DNA of 64,000 bases from Saccharopolyspora hirsuta (GCF_008630535.1 NZ_VWPH01000015.1:62001-126000), one strand, 5' to 3'. Counted from the first letter of the stretch, positions 24,548 through 32,670 are shown. Translations and numbers: made by a program. The notes: generated by a model from the sequence alone, not told the origin.

Positions 24548-25522
24548 ATGACGACATCCGCCGCACGTTCGGTGTCCCTGCTCGGGCTGGGGCCGATGGG
24601 TGAGCCGATGGCGGCCAACCTGGTTCGCCGCCTCGGCTCGCTCACCGTGTGGAACCGCACGCCCGAACGCGCGTCGCGCGTGGTGGAGCTGGGGGCCCGG
24701 CAGGCCGCGTCACCGGCCGAAGCCGCCTGCGACGTGGTCCTCACCGCGCTGCCGGACCTCCCGCAGGTCGAGTCCCTGCTCGCCGGCCCGGAAGGCCTGC
24801 TGGCGGGGTGGCGCGGCCGCGGCGCGGTGGACCCGATCCTGGTGGTGCACGGGACCGTTTCGCCCGTCGCGGTGCGGGAATTCGCCGAGCGCCTGCGGGC
24901 CGACCACGGGGTCCGGGTGGTGGACGCGCCGATGAGCGGCGGGGTGCCCGGTGCGGAACGCGGCTCGCTGAGCCTGATGGTGGGCGGCGATCCGGACGCG
25001 GTGGAGGCGCTGGAACCGGTGTTCGCCGCGGTCGCGGAAACGGTGGTGCGCATGGGGGAGTGCGGCTCCGGGCAGCTGGCCAAGGCGTGCAACCAGGTGG
25101 TGGTGGCGGGCACGATCGCGGCGTTGTGCGAGGCGCTCTGCTTGGCGCAGCGCGGCGGTCTGCCCCGCGCGGACCTGCTGCGGGCGCTCGGCGGCGGTCT
25201 CGCCGGATCCGAGGTGTTGAACCAGAAGTCGGCGCGCTGGCTGAGCGAGGACTTCACCGGTGGTGGCAGCGCCCGGAACCAGCTGAAGGACCTCGTGTTC
25301 GCCGTGGAAGCGGCGAACAGCGCCGGTGCGCCGTCGGAGGTGGCCGAGCTCCTGCGCGCCCAGTTCGGCAGGATGGTCGTCGCCGGCGACGGTGACCTGG
25401 ACCACTCGGGCCTGCTCCGAACCGTCGCGAACAGCACCGCCCACCGCGAACCGGCGGGCGGTGCTGTTCGGGACGGATCCGGTCAGCTGATCTCGATGCC
25501 GAAGACCTCCAGGGCGGAGTAG
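24548..25522 (+). CDS. Tartronate-semialdehyde-reductase-like beta-hydroxyacid dehydrogenase
   Basis: A 324-residue 3-hydroxyisobutyrate dehydrogenase-family enzyme. Seen: VSLLGLGPMGEPMAANLVRR at the Rossmann N-terminus, WNRTPERAS after beta-2, substrate-binding DAPMSGGVPGAERGSLSLMVGG and the catalytic Lys in GQLAKACNQVVVAG (about K179). The DAPMSGG and AKxxNQ pattern fits GarR/GlxR (tartronate semialdehyde to D-glycerate). In this window the HpaI-type aldolase could supply tartronate semialdehyde and the glycerate kinase could use the product. The C-terminus is about 30 residues longer than usual and overlaps the convergent carrier gene by 40 bp. Confidence 0.75.
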   Translation: MTTSAARSVSLLGLGPMGEPMAANLVRRLGSLTVWNRTPERASRVVELGARQAASPAEAACDVVLTALPDLPQVESLLAGPEGLLAGWRGRGAVDPILVVHGTVSPVAVREFAERLRADHGVRVVDAPMSGGVPGAERGSLSLMVGGDPDAVEALEPVFAAVAETVVRMGECGSGQLAKACNQVVVAGTIAALCEALCLAQRGGLPRADLLRALGGGLAGSEVLNQKSARWLSEDFTGGGSARNQLKDLVFAVEAANSAGAPSEVAELLRAQFGRMVVAGDGDLDHSGLLRTVANSTAHREPAGGAVRDGSGQLISMPKTSRAE

Positions 25523-26880
25523 ACGCCGAGGGCGGCGATCGCCAGGCTGCTCAGGATCAGGGCTGCGGTGACCAGCGGGTGGGGGCGGAGGTGCTTGTCC
25601 GGTTCGTGCGCTCGGAGGTACCACACCGCGATCACCACCGCGACGAGGAAGACGCCGCCGCCGAAGCCGCCGATCTGGACCATCAGCACCGGGGACTGGA
25701 CGAACAGGTAGGACGCCGCCCACAGCGGTGGCAGGCAGTACGTCAGGATGCGGATCGTCCGCTTGCGCACCTCGGGGTTCTTCCAGTCCAGGACGCCGAG
25801 GATGCCGAGCGTGTTGGTCCACAGCCGGGGGACGCTGGCCGTCGAGCCGATGATCGTGGAGAACAGGACCGCGATGGCGCCGAGCAGGAACAGCACCTCC
25901 GCCCACGGGCCGAGCGTGTCGGTGTACATCCGGGAGAGGGTGGTGATCATGTCGTTGCCCTCGGGCACCAGCTGCTGCGGGTGCAGCACCGAGGCGCCGA
26001 TGACGTAGAACGACAGCGTGCAGAGGGTGCACACCAGCCACGACACCGCGACGTCCAGCCGCATCACCTTCAGCCAGCCCACCGCGCGGCGGTCCCGCTC
26101 GGGGGTGCCGTCGGCGGGGCCGGTCCAGCGGGCGTAGCCCTTCTCCATGCACCAGTAGGTATAAGTGGTCATCTCGTCGGCACCGACGCCGGTCAGGCCG
26201 AACATCGCCACCGCCATGCCCAGCGCTCCGGCGGGCACCGCCAGCTCGAGGCCGCTCGCGAGATCGCCCGGCGTCCAGCCGAACTCGGTGAACGGCAGCG
26301 CCAGCGCCAGCGCGACGGTGATCAGGGTGAACACCGCGACCGCGATCACCGAAGCCGTTTCCACGACCGAGTAGCGGCTGCTCTGCAGCAGCGCGACCGT
26401 GACCGCGACGATGATCAGCGACCACACCGCGGTCGACGTCCAGCTCAGCGGGGCACCCGCGATCGGCCACAGCACCGAGCACGCCGCGGCCGTGCCGCCG
26501 ATGATCCCGCCGCGCTGGAACATCTTGGCGAAGTCCATGCCGATCCACAGGAAGTTGATCCAGCCGCCCCGCCGGGTGCGCGGCTTGACGTCGCTGAACG
26601 CCTCCAGCGCTGGTCGTCCGTACAGGACGGTGAGGCGGCCGAGCTCCAGCTGCACCCAGACCTTCACCGTGGTGGCCACGATGATCAGCCACAGCAGGGC
26701 GAAACCGGCGCGGGCGCCGAGCGAGGTGGTCAGGATCAGCTCGCCCGAGCCCACCACCGCGGCCGAGAGGATCATGCCGGGGCCGAGGTGGCGCAGCCTG
26801 GCCCGGAACGTCGCCGGCGGCTCCTTGACGTCGTCCGCGCTCAGCGCGTACAGGTCCGTCGTCGTGGCGGTGGCGCTCAT
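25483..26880 (-). CDS. NRAMP-related membrane transporter without metal-binding motifs (2)
   Basis: A 465-residue protein with about 11 hydrophobic segments. Helix 1 reads HLGPGMILSAAVVGSGELIL, with GSGE where metal-transporting NRAMPs have DPGN. The helix-6 region reads MFGLTGVGADEMTTYTYWCM instead of the MPH motif. It thus shares the GSGE variant with the carrier at 19833 but is otherwise quite different from it. The RLWTNTLGILGVLDWKNPEVRKRTIRIL region near 340-365 is a distinctive charged loop. Probably an organic-solute carrier of this catabolic region. Preceded by a 246-bp gap with a large paired palindrome. Confidence 0.75.
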   Translation of the reverse strand: MSATATTTDLYALSADDVKEPPATFRARLRHLGPGMILSAAVVGSGELILTTSLGARAGFALLWLIIVATTVKVWVQLELGRLTVLYGRPALEAFSDVKPRTRRGGWINFLWIGMDFAKMFQRGGIIGGTAAACSVLWPIAGAPLSWTSTAVWSLIIVAVTVALLQSSRYSVVETASVIAVAVFTLITVALALALPFTEFGWTPGDLASGLELAVPAGALGMAVAMFGLTGVGADEMTTYTYWCMEKGYARWTGPADGTPERDRRAVGWLKVMRLDVAVSWLVCTLCTLSFYVIGASVLHPQQLVPEGNDMITTLSRMYTDTLGPWAEVLFLLGAIAVLFSTIIGSTASVPRLWTNTLGILGVLDWKNPEVRKRTIRILTYCLPPLWAASYLFVQSPVLMVQIGGFGGGVFLVAVVIAVWYLRAHEPDKHLRPHPLVTAALILSSLAIAALGVYSALEVFGIEIS

Positions 26881-27034
26881 CGGGCTGACTCCGGGAAATC
26901 GTTGCGGTGCTTGGTGAAGTCGATCCCGATCAACCTCGTTCGGCGGGTTCTGGCGTGCTCGATCTCCATGGATTTCCTTGCTTCCTGCGCGGAGCTGAAC
27001 GCCCGGCGCTCCAGTGCTGCGGATCGTCAGGGGA

Positions 27035-27095
27035 GCGGTTTCAGTTGAAACTGCGATCCCCGGCCACGGGTTTCCGCAGTTTCAACTGAAACCGC
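27035..27095 (-). promoter_or_regulatory. Paired palindromes TTTCA-N2-TGAAA (site set I)
   Basis: Two 21-bp arms (27035-27055 and 27075-27095) are perfect inverted copies separated by 19 bp. Each arm is itself a dyad, TTTCAGTTGAAA or TTTCAACTGAAA. The set lies 32 bp downstream of the 2-hydroxyacid dehydrogenase stop and 155 bp upstream of the NRAMP-like gene (2) start. Either a double operator (IclR- or GntR-like geometry) or a large terminator; the internal symmetry of each arm favours an operator. The rest of 26881-27126 shows nothing else. Confidence 0.5.
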
Positions 27096-27126
27096 GGTTG
27101 ACCGAGGGCGGATGTCTCAGATCGGT

Positions 27127-28068
27127 TCACGCGGCGGCGTGCGGTGGTTCGGTGCCGTTGAGCACCGCGAGCACGCCTTCGGCGACGGCGACGCCCATCG
27201 TCCGGTTGGCCTCCCGGCTGCACGCGCCGATGTGGGCGGTGAGGACCACGTTGGGCGCGGTGCGCAGCGGGCTGTCTGCGAGCGGTTCCACGGCGAAGGC
27301 GTCGAACCCGGCCCCGGCCAGGTGCCCGCTGCTCAGCAGTTCAGCGGCGGCCGACTCGTCGACCAGCCCGCCGCGCGCGGCGTTGAGCAGGATCGCGCCG
27401 GGGCGCATCGCGGCGAGGCGGTCGCGGTCCAGCAGCGGTTCCGCCCCGGGCGTCGCGGGCAGGTGCAGGCTCACCACGTCGCTGTCGAGCACGGTGTCCA
27501 GGTCGACCGCCGGGACGTCGCCGAAGGCCTCGGCGGGCAGGAACGGGTCGTGCGCGGCCACGGTCATGCCGAACGCGGTCGCGTACCCGGCCACGAGCCT
27601 GCCGATCCGGCCGAACCCGATGATGCCCAGGCTGCGCCCGGCCAGCTCGCCGCCGAAGGTCTTGGGCCAGCCCCCGGCGCGCACGCCCCGGTCGTTCGCG
27701 GTGATCCCGCGCGCGACGTCGAGCAGCAGCCCGAAGGTCAGCTCGGCGACCGCGCGCGAGTTGCTGCCGGGCGCGTAGACGACGCGCACGCCCGCTTCGC
27801 GCGCCGCGTCGAGGTCGATGTTGTCGTACCCGACGCCGTGCTTGGCGACGACCTTGAGCCGGGGTGCCGCCTCGAACACCTCGCGGTCGATCCGGTCCAT
27901 GCCGACGATCAGCGCTTCGGCCTCCGGAACCCGGTCGAGCATGTCGGCGCGGGGCAGTGCGCCGTCCTCGCAGGGCCGTTCGGCGCGCACGCCCGCGTCG
28001 CGCAGCATGTCCCACGGTTCGGCGGAGAACCGGCCGAACGTCGGTGTGGTGATCAGGACCAGGGTCAT
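27127..28068 (-). CDS. D-2-hydroxyacid dehydrogenase
   Basis: A 313-residue member of the D-isomer-specific 2-hydroxyacid dehydrogenase family (phosphoglycerate dehydrogenase-like). Seen: GIIGFGRIGRLVA (dinucleotide-binding G151-G153-G156), catalytic R232 (NAARGGLVDE), E261 (AVEPL) and H279 (TAHIGACS). Likely an NAD(P)-dependent reductase or oxidase of a short 2-keto/hydroxy acid such as hydroxypyruvate, glyoxylate or 3-phosphoglycerate. ATG 28068 overlaps the stop of the sialidase-fold gene (ATGA), so it belongs to the aldolase operon. Its metabolic substrate in that pathway is not identifiable. Confidence 0.82.
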   Translation of the reverse strand: MTLVLITTPTFGRFSAEPWDMLRDAGVRAERPCEDGALPRADMLDRVPEAEALIVGMDRIDREVFEAAPRLKVVAKHGVGYDNIDLDAAREAGVRVVYAPGSNSRAVAELTFGLLLDVARGITANDRGVRAGGWPKTFGGELAGRSLGIIGFGRIGRLVAGYATAFGMTVAAHDPFLPAEAFGDVPAVDLDTVLDSDVVSLHLPATPGAEPLLDRDRLAAMRPGAILLNAARGGLVDESAAAELLSSGHLAGAGFDAFAVEPLADSPLRTAPNVVLTAHIGACSREANRTMGVAVAEGVLAVLNGTEPPHAAA

Positions 28069-29234
28069 GCGGTCTCCTGCCATCCGGGCCAGTCCGGGTC
28101 GAGCCGGACGTGGGAGATCGACGAGCGGTGGTGGGTGAACGCCACGTGCACGCGGCCGCGGTCGTCCTGGACGATCGACGGGTAGGACAGCTCCTTGTTG
28201 AGCCCGTCGCGGGAGTTGTTCGTCAGGCAGGTGCCCTCGCCCCTGGCGAGGTCGGGGTGCCGGTGCCAGGTGCGCCCGCCGTCGGCCGAGGTCGCCAGCG
28301 CCAGCGGTGCTCGCGGCGCGCCCCAGAACGCCTCCCGGTCGTCCCAGCCACCGTCGACGGCGACCGCTGCGCGCTCCTGCCCGGCGAGCGCGCCGTGCTC
28401 GTCCACCTCGTCGTAGAGGCCCGCCCGGCGGTGCGTGGCGTCGGCCGCGCTGCTGGCGTTGTAGACCAGCGCGATCCGGCCGTCGGCGAGCCCGGTCGCC
28501 TGGATCGACGAGTTGTTGTTGGGCAGCTGCGTCGGTTCCGGGACCGTCCACTTGAGACCGTCCGGGGAGGTGCTGGTGCGGATCACGTCGGCGAAGCGGC
28601 TCCGGTAGAACGCGACGTAGCCCGCGTCGGACGGCAGGACGTTCATGTGCACCGATCCGCGGCTGCTCGGCACGTCGTAGCGCGTCCAGGTCGCGCCCGC
28701 GTCGTCGCTGGCGTACACCGCGCTGGTGTCGTCACCGCCGGACCACGTGCCGGTGGCCGGGGTGATGCAGCGGAAGGCGGGCAGCAGCCAGGTGCCCGCC
28801 GCGGTGACCTGGACCGGTTGCCGGATGAACACCCCGCCCAGCTCGTCGGCGGGCAGCAGGACCCGCGGCTCGTCCCAGGTCCGGCCGCCGTCGGCGGAGC
28901 GGCGGGACCGCACCTCGGCGGTGTCCTGGCGGCCCGCGCGCTGCGCGGTCCACAGCAGCCACAGCACGCCGTCCGGTGCGGTGAACAGCACCGGGTTCTG
29001 CTCGGAGCGGTCCGGGTCGCCGGTGAGCGCGATGGGTTGCGACCAGGTGTCACCGTCGGGCGCGAGGCGGGAGAACCAGATCCGGATGTCGTGCACGCCC
29101 TCCTGGGTGCCGCCGAACCAGGCGCAGCCGATGTCACCACCCGGCAGCACGGCGAGGTTCGCCGCGTGGCACTGCGCGACCGGGGCGGTGAGCGTGGCGT
29201 CGGTGCGGCCGGGGCCGTTCTCGCGCAGCTTCAC
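28065..29234 (-). CDS. Cytoplasmic sialidase-fold (Asp-box) protein
   Basis: A 389-residue beta-propeller protein of the sialidase superfamily. Three Asp boxes of the S-x-D-x-G-x-T-W type are visible: SADGGRTWDE (about 111-120), SDDAGATWTRY (about 170-180) and SADGGRTWHRH (about 323-333). N-terminal CHAANLAVLPGGDIGCAWFGG is also characteristic. There is no signal peptide. Fused in an operon by ATGA overlaps to an aldolase and a 2-hydroxyacid dehydrogenase, it probably hydrolyses or isomerises an imported, already intracellular sugar-acid conjugate. True sialidase activity is doubtful: no neuraminate aldolase or kinase is nearby. Confidence 0.7.
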   Translation of the reverse strand: MKLRENGPGRTDATLTAPVAQCHAANLAVLPGGDIGCAWFGGTQEGVHDIRIWFSRLAPDGDTWSQPIALTGDPDRSEQNPVLFTAPDGVLWLLWTAQRAGRQDTAEVRSRRSADGGRTWDEPRVLLPADELGGVFIRQPVQVTAAGTWLLPAFRCITPATGTWSGGDDTSAVYASDDAGATWTRYDVPSSRGSVHMNVLPSDAGYVAFYRSRFADVIRTSTSPDGLKWTVPEPTQLPNNNSSIQATGLADGRIALVYNASSAADATHRRAGLYDEVDEHGALAGQERAAVAVDGGWDDREAFWGAPRAPLALATSADGGRTWHRHPDLARGEGTCLTNNSRDGLNKELSYPSIVQDDRGRVHVAFTHHRSSISHVRLDPDWPGWQETA

Positions 29235-29998
29235 CGCTCGCCCCGTGCTGCCGACAGGTGCGCCTTCGCCGCCTGCTCCAGGTGCACGAGGTCGCAGGCC
29301 ACCGTCGCGTAGGTGTAGCCCTGCGCGAGCCTGCGCTGGGCGACCTCCCCGCTGGGGGTGTGGATGCCCGCGGCGATCCCGGCCTCCGCGGCGGTCTCGG
29401 CGATCTTCTGCACCGCGGCCTCGAAGACGTCGTCCACCGCGGGGTCGGTCGAGGTCGCACCCCCGACCGCCAGGCGCAGGTCGGACGGGCCGACGTACAC
29501 CCCGTCCAGGCCGGGGGTCGCGCAGATCTCGGCGACGTTCGCCAGCCCCTCCGGGGTTTCGATCATGGCCAGCACCAGCACCGATTCGTTCGCCTCGGAG
29601 GGGTTCGGGCCGACGCGCAGCTGCGAGCGCATCGGTCCGTAGGACCGGCGGCCCTCCGGCGGGTAGCGCGTGGCGCGGACCGCTGCCGCGGCGTCCTCGG
29701 CGGTGTCGACCAGCGGCACGATGACACCGGTCGCGCCCGCGTCGAGCACCCGGCCGATGGCGAACGGGTCGTTCTGCTCGACGCGCACCACGGCCGCGGA
29801 CGTGGCACCGGCGTCGATGGCGAGCATCGCGTTGCGGATGCCGGTGTAGCCGAGCAGGCCGTGCTGGGCGTCGACGGCGACGTAGTCGTAGCCGAGCCGG
29901 GCGAGGCGTTCGGTGGCGATCGGGTCATCCAGCACTACCCAGTAGCCGATGGCCTGCTGGCGGCTGCGGACGCGGCGGGCGAATTCGAGTGCGTTCAC
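29231..29998 (-). CDS. HpcH/HpaI-type class II aldolase
   Basis: A 255-residue member of the pyruvate-dependent aldolases that includes 2-keto-3-deoxyglucarate aldolase GarL and HpaI. Seen: H46 in VDAQHGLLGY, R72 in VVRVEQND, metal ligands E147 (AMIETPEGLANV) and D173 (VGPSDLRLA). It should cleave a 2-keto-3-deoxy sugar acid to pyruvate and an aldehyde. GTG 29998 has GGAGCA upstream; the longer frame starting at 30130 runs through the palindromic promoter region. First gene of aldolase-sialidase fold-hydroxyacid dehydrogenase, all joined by ATGA overlaps. If tartronate semialdehyde is the aldehyde, the GarR-like enzyme at 24548 would act next. Confidence 0.82.
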   Translation of the reverse strand: MNALEFARRVRSRQQAIGYWVVLDDPIATERLARLGYDYVAVDAQHGLLGYTGIRNAMLAIDAGATSAAVVRVEQNDPFAIGRVLDAGATGVIVPLVDTAEDAAAAVRATRYPPEGRRSYGPMRSQLRVGPNPSEANESVLVLAMIETPEGLANVAEICATPGLDGVYVGPSDLRLAVGGATSTDPAVDDVFEAAVQKIAETAAEAGIAAGIHTPSGEVAQRRLAQGYTYATVACDLVHLEQAAKAHLSAARGER

Positions 29999-30039
29999 GG
30001 GATCTGCTCCTGTTCTCCGGGCTCGTCGTCCGGGGGACC

Positions 30040-30083
30040 GCGATTTCCCTGGAAATCGAAGGTGCGATTTCAAGGGAAATCGC
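30040..30083 (-). promoter_or_regulatory. Paired palindromes of the same type (site set II)
   Basis: Arms GCGATTTCCCTGGAAATCG (30040-30058) and CGATTTCAAGGGAAATCGC (30065-30083) are inverted copies with one mismatch and a 6-bp spacer; each arm is itself a dyad around ATTTCC/GGAAAT. It lies 7 bp downstream of the aldo/keto reductase stop and 42 bp upstream of the aldolase start. Its second arm matches that of set I at 14 of 20 positions (GC-N2-TTTCAA-N2-GAAA-N-CGC), suggesting one regulator for both operons. Confidence 0.5.
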
Positions 30084-30089
30084 GTTCGG

Positions 30090-31037
30090 TCAGCGGTTGT
30101 AGGCGGGCATGGGGCCGTGCAGCGCGGCACCGACCTCGTCGCAGGCGGCGGCGACGTCGGCGGGCAGCGGACCCCTGCGCAGCGCGGCGATGTTGGACGT
30201 GAGGTGGTCCAGTTTGGACGCTCCGAGCAGCACGGCGCCGACCACCGGCCGGGTCGGCAACCAGCGCAGCGCGAGCTCGGTCAGCGGCAGCCCGGCACCG
30301 TCGGCGATCCGCCCCAGCGCCGACACGGCTTCGAAGAGCCGCTCGTCCCAGTAGCGCTGGCGGTACATCCCGGCGAGCACGGAGTCGCCGAAGCGGCCGC
30401 TGCCCGGTTCGCTGCCGAAGCGGTGCTTGCCGGTGAGCAGTCCGCCGCCGAGCGGGTTGTAGACCACGGTGTCCAGCCCGGTGGCCGACGCCATCGCCGC
30501 GTACTCGTCGTCGATCCGGCGCGCCAGCAGGTTGTAGAGCTGCTGCGCCACCACCGGCCGGGGCGCCCCGACCCGGTCGGCGACGTGGTTGAGCTCGACG
30601 ATCTGCCAGGCCGCGAAGTTCGAGACGCCCAGCTCGCGGATCTTGCCCTCCGCGACCAGGTCGGCGACGGTGCGCAGGGTGTCCTCGACGCTCGCCGCGT
30701 AGTCGGGCTGGTGCAGGTAGAACAGGTCGATGTGGTCCACCCCGAGTCGGCGCAGGCTGCCTTCGACGCTGGCGCGCAGGCCCTGCGGCGACAGCGGTGA
30801 GTGCTCCCCGGCGTCCGGGTGCGGCATCCCGGCCTTGGTCGCCAGCCTGATCCGGTCCCGGCGGGGTGCGATGAGCGGGGCCAGCAGCTCCTCGGTGGTG
30901 CCCTTGGCGTAGCCGTTGGCGGTGTCCACCTCGGTGATCCCGGCGTCGAGCGCGGCGTCGAGCATCGCTTCGGCCTCTGCGACCGGAGCGGTGTCGCCGA
31001 AGGTCATCGTGCCGAGGACCAGCCTGGGGTCGGTCAT
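30090..31037 (-). CDS. Aldo/keto reductase (1)
   Basis: A 315-residue AKR with the catalytic tetrad D38 (EVDTANGY), Y43, K68 (LATKAGMP) and H109 (FYLHQPDY), and a C-terminal NADPH-binding GASKLDHLTSN. Reduces a sugar aldehyde or keto acid, or runs as a dehydrogenase. GGGAGGG precedes ATG 31037, which overlaps the stop of the ABC ATPase upstream (ATGA), placing the enzyme in the transporter operon. That suggests it acts on the imported solute, but the substrate is unknown. Confidence 0.8.
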   Translation of the reverse strand: MTDPRLVLGTMTFGDTAPVAEAEAMLDAALDAGITEVDTANGYAKGTTEELLAPLIAPRRDRIRLATKAGMPHPDAGEHSPLSPQGLRASVEGSLRRLGVDHIDLFYLHQPDYAASVEDTLRTVADLVAEGKIRELGVSNFAAWQIVELNHVADRVGAPRPVVAQQLYNLLARRIDDEYAAMASATGLDTVVYNPLGGGLLTGKHRFGSEPGSGRFGDSVLAGMYRQRYWDERLFEAVSALGRIADGAGLPLTELALRWLPTRPVVGAVLLGASKLDHLTSNIAALRRGPLPADVAAACDEVGAALHGPMPAYNR

Positions 31038-31867
31038 GGTTTCCCTCCCGTGTCGGGGTTCGCGCTGATCGCGGTCAGCAGGTGCCGCGGTTTGCGGCCG
31101 GACATCGCCGTCGGGTCCAGCGCGGCGTCACGCAGCGCGCGGGTGTAGTCGGAGGCGGGGTGGGCCAGCACCTCGCGCACCGGGCCGCGCTCGACGACCT
31201 CGCCGCGCCGCAGCACCAGCACGTCGTCGCTGAGCTCGTGCACCACGCCGAGGTTGTGCGAGATCACCACGTACGCCACCCCGGTCTCGGCCTGGATGTC
31301 CTTGAGCAGGGCCAGGACCTGCGCCTGCACGGACACGTCCAGCGCGCTGGTGGCCTCGTCGCAGACGAGCACGTCGGGGCGGCAGGCCAGCGCCCGCGCG
31401 ATGCCGATGCGCTGCCGCTGCCCGCCGGAGAACTCGGCGGGGCGCCGGTCCAGCGCGCTTTCCGGCAGCTCGACGCGGTCCAGCAGCTCCCGCGCCTGCC
31501 GCCTGCGGTCCCGCACCCCGCGCAGCTTGAGCGGCTCGCCGACGATCTCGGCGGCGGTGAGCCTCGGGTCCAGCGAGCCGTACGGGTCCTGGAAGATCAT
31601 CTGGACCCGGGCGCGCAGCGGGCGCAGGCGCCGCTCGGACAGCTGCGAGATGTCGGTGCCGTCCAGCAGGATCCGGCCCGAGGTCGGGCGCTGCAGGCGC
31701 ACGATGCTGCGCGCGATGGTGCTCTTGCCGCACCCGGATTCGCCGACGATGCCGACGGTGCGGCCCGCGTCGAGGCTGAACCCGACGCCGGAGACGGCGC
31801 GGAACTTCCCCCTGCCGGGAGCGGGGAACTCGACGACGAGGTCTTCGACCCGCAGGACCTCGCTCAT
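31034..31867 (-). CDS. Opp/Dpp-type ABC transporter ATPase (F subunit)
   Basis: A 277-residue ATPase. Walker A GESGCGKST (42-50), signature EFSGGQRQR, Walker B DVLVCDEATS and the H-loop VVISHNLGV are present, and the C-terminal RALRDAALDP region matches the oligopeptide-binding tail of OppF/DppF proteins. Energises import together with the partner ATPase at 31864. ATG 31867 overlaps that gene's stop. Part of SBP-B-C-D-F-AKR, six genes read as one minus-strand operon. Confidence 0.9.
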   Translation of the reverse strand: MSEVLRVEDLVVEFPAPGRGKFRAVSGVGFSLDAGRTVGIVGESGCGKSTIARSIVRLQRPTSGRILLDGTDISQLSERRLRPLRARVQMIFQDPYGSLDPRLTAAEIVGEPLKLRGVRDRRRQARELLDRVELPESALDRRPAEFSGGQRQRIGIARALACRPDVLVCDEATSALDVSVQAQVLALLKDIQAETGVAYVVISHNLGVVHELSDDVLVLRRGEVVERGPVREVLAHPASDYTRALRDAALDPTAMSGRKPRHLLTAISANPDTGGKP

Positions 31868-32670
31868 GCCGTCGCCCCCTCGCCGGACAGCCGCGGCACG
31901 GCGGCCAGCAGCTGCTTCGGGTACGGGTGCGCCGGTGCGCCGATGACCTGCTCGACCTCGCCGCTCTCCACGAACCGCCCGCCGCGCATCACGTGCACCC
32001 GGTCGGACACCATCCGCGCCACGCCGAGGTCGTGGGTGATCATCAAGATCGCCACCCCGGTGCGCTCCTGCAGCTCCATGAGCAGGTCCAGCACCCCCGC
32101 CTGCACCGTGACGTCGAGCGCGCTGGTCGGCTCGTCGGCGACCAGCAGCTCCGGTTCGCCGACCAGCGCGCAGGCGATCAGGACCCGCTGCTGCAGGCCG
32201 CCGGAGAGCTGGTGCGGATGGCGATCGAGCACGCGTTCCGGGTCGGGCACCCGCACCCGTTCCAGCAGCTCCCGCGCCGCCACCCGGGCCTGGCGGCGGC
32301 TGGTGCCCCGGTGCCGCAGGCGGACCAGTTCGACCAGCCGCGAGCCGACGGTGTGCACCGGGCTCAGCGCGGTCATCGGGTCCTGCGGGACGAGTCCCAC
32401 CACGCGCCCGCGCAGGCCCTCGATCGCGGCGGGATCGGCGATGACGTCGTGCCCGGCGACCGCGGCGCGACCCGACAGCACGGCCAGGTCCGGCGGCAGC
32501 AACCGCAGCAGGCCCATCGCCGTGGTCGACTTGCCGGAACCGGACTCGCCGATCAGCGTCACCGTCTCGCCGGGGTCGACGTGCAGCGAGATCCCGTCCA
32601 CGGCGCGGACCACGCCGCGCCCGGTGATGAGTTCGACCTGCAGGTCCTCGACGTCCAACAGCCGGTTCAT
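31864..32670 (-). CDS. Opp/Dpp-type ABC transporter ATPase (D subunit)
   Basis: A 268-residue ATPase with Walker A GESGSGKST (41-49), QLSGGLQQR signature, Walker B ELLVADEPTS, and MITHDLGVAR. GLVPQDPMTALSPVHTVG is the usual Q-loop of OppD-type subunits, and the protein ends with the HPYPKQLLAAVPRL tail of this group. It pairs with the F subunit to power the two permeases. ATG 32670 overlaps the permease stop (ATGA). Confidence 0.9.
   Translation of the reverse strand: MNRLLDVEDLQVELITGRGVVRAVDGISLHVDPGETVTLIGESGSGKSTTAMGLLRLLPPDLAVLSGRAAVAGHDVIADPAAIEGLRGRVVGLVPQDPMTALSPVHTVGSRLVELVRLRHRGTSRRQARVAARELLERVRVPDPERVLDRHPHQLSGGLQQRVLIACALVGEPELLVADEPTSALDVTVQAGVLDLLMELQERTGVAILMITHDLGVARMVSDRVHVMRGGRFVESGEVEQVIGAPAHPYPKQLLAAVPRLSGEGATA

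Noticed and set aside
27035-27095. Inverted repeat as an insertion-sequence terminal repeat or attachment site
   Set aside because: Arms are only 19 bp apart with no transposase or integrase, no target duplication, and a related structure occurs at another operon boundary.
28065-29234. Secreted sialidase
   Set aside because: No signal peptide, no sialic-acid catabolic genes nearby, and ATGA coupling to cytoplasmic enzymes.
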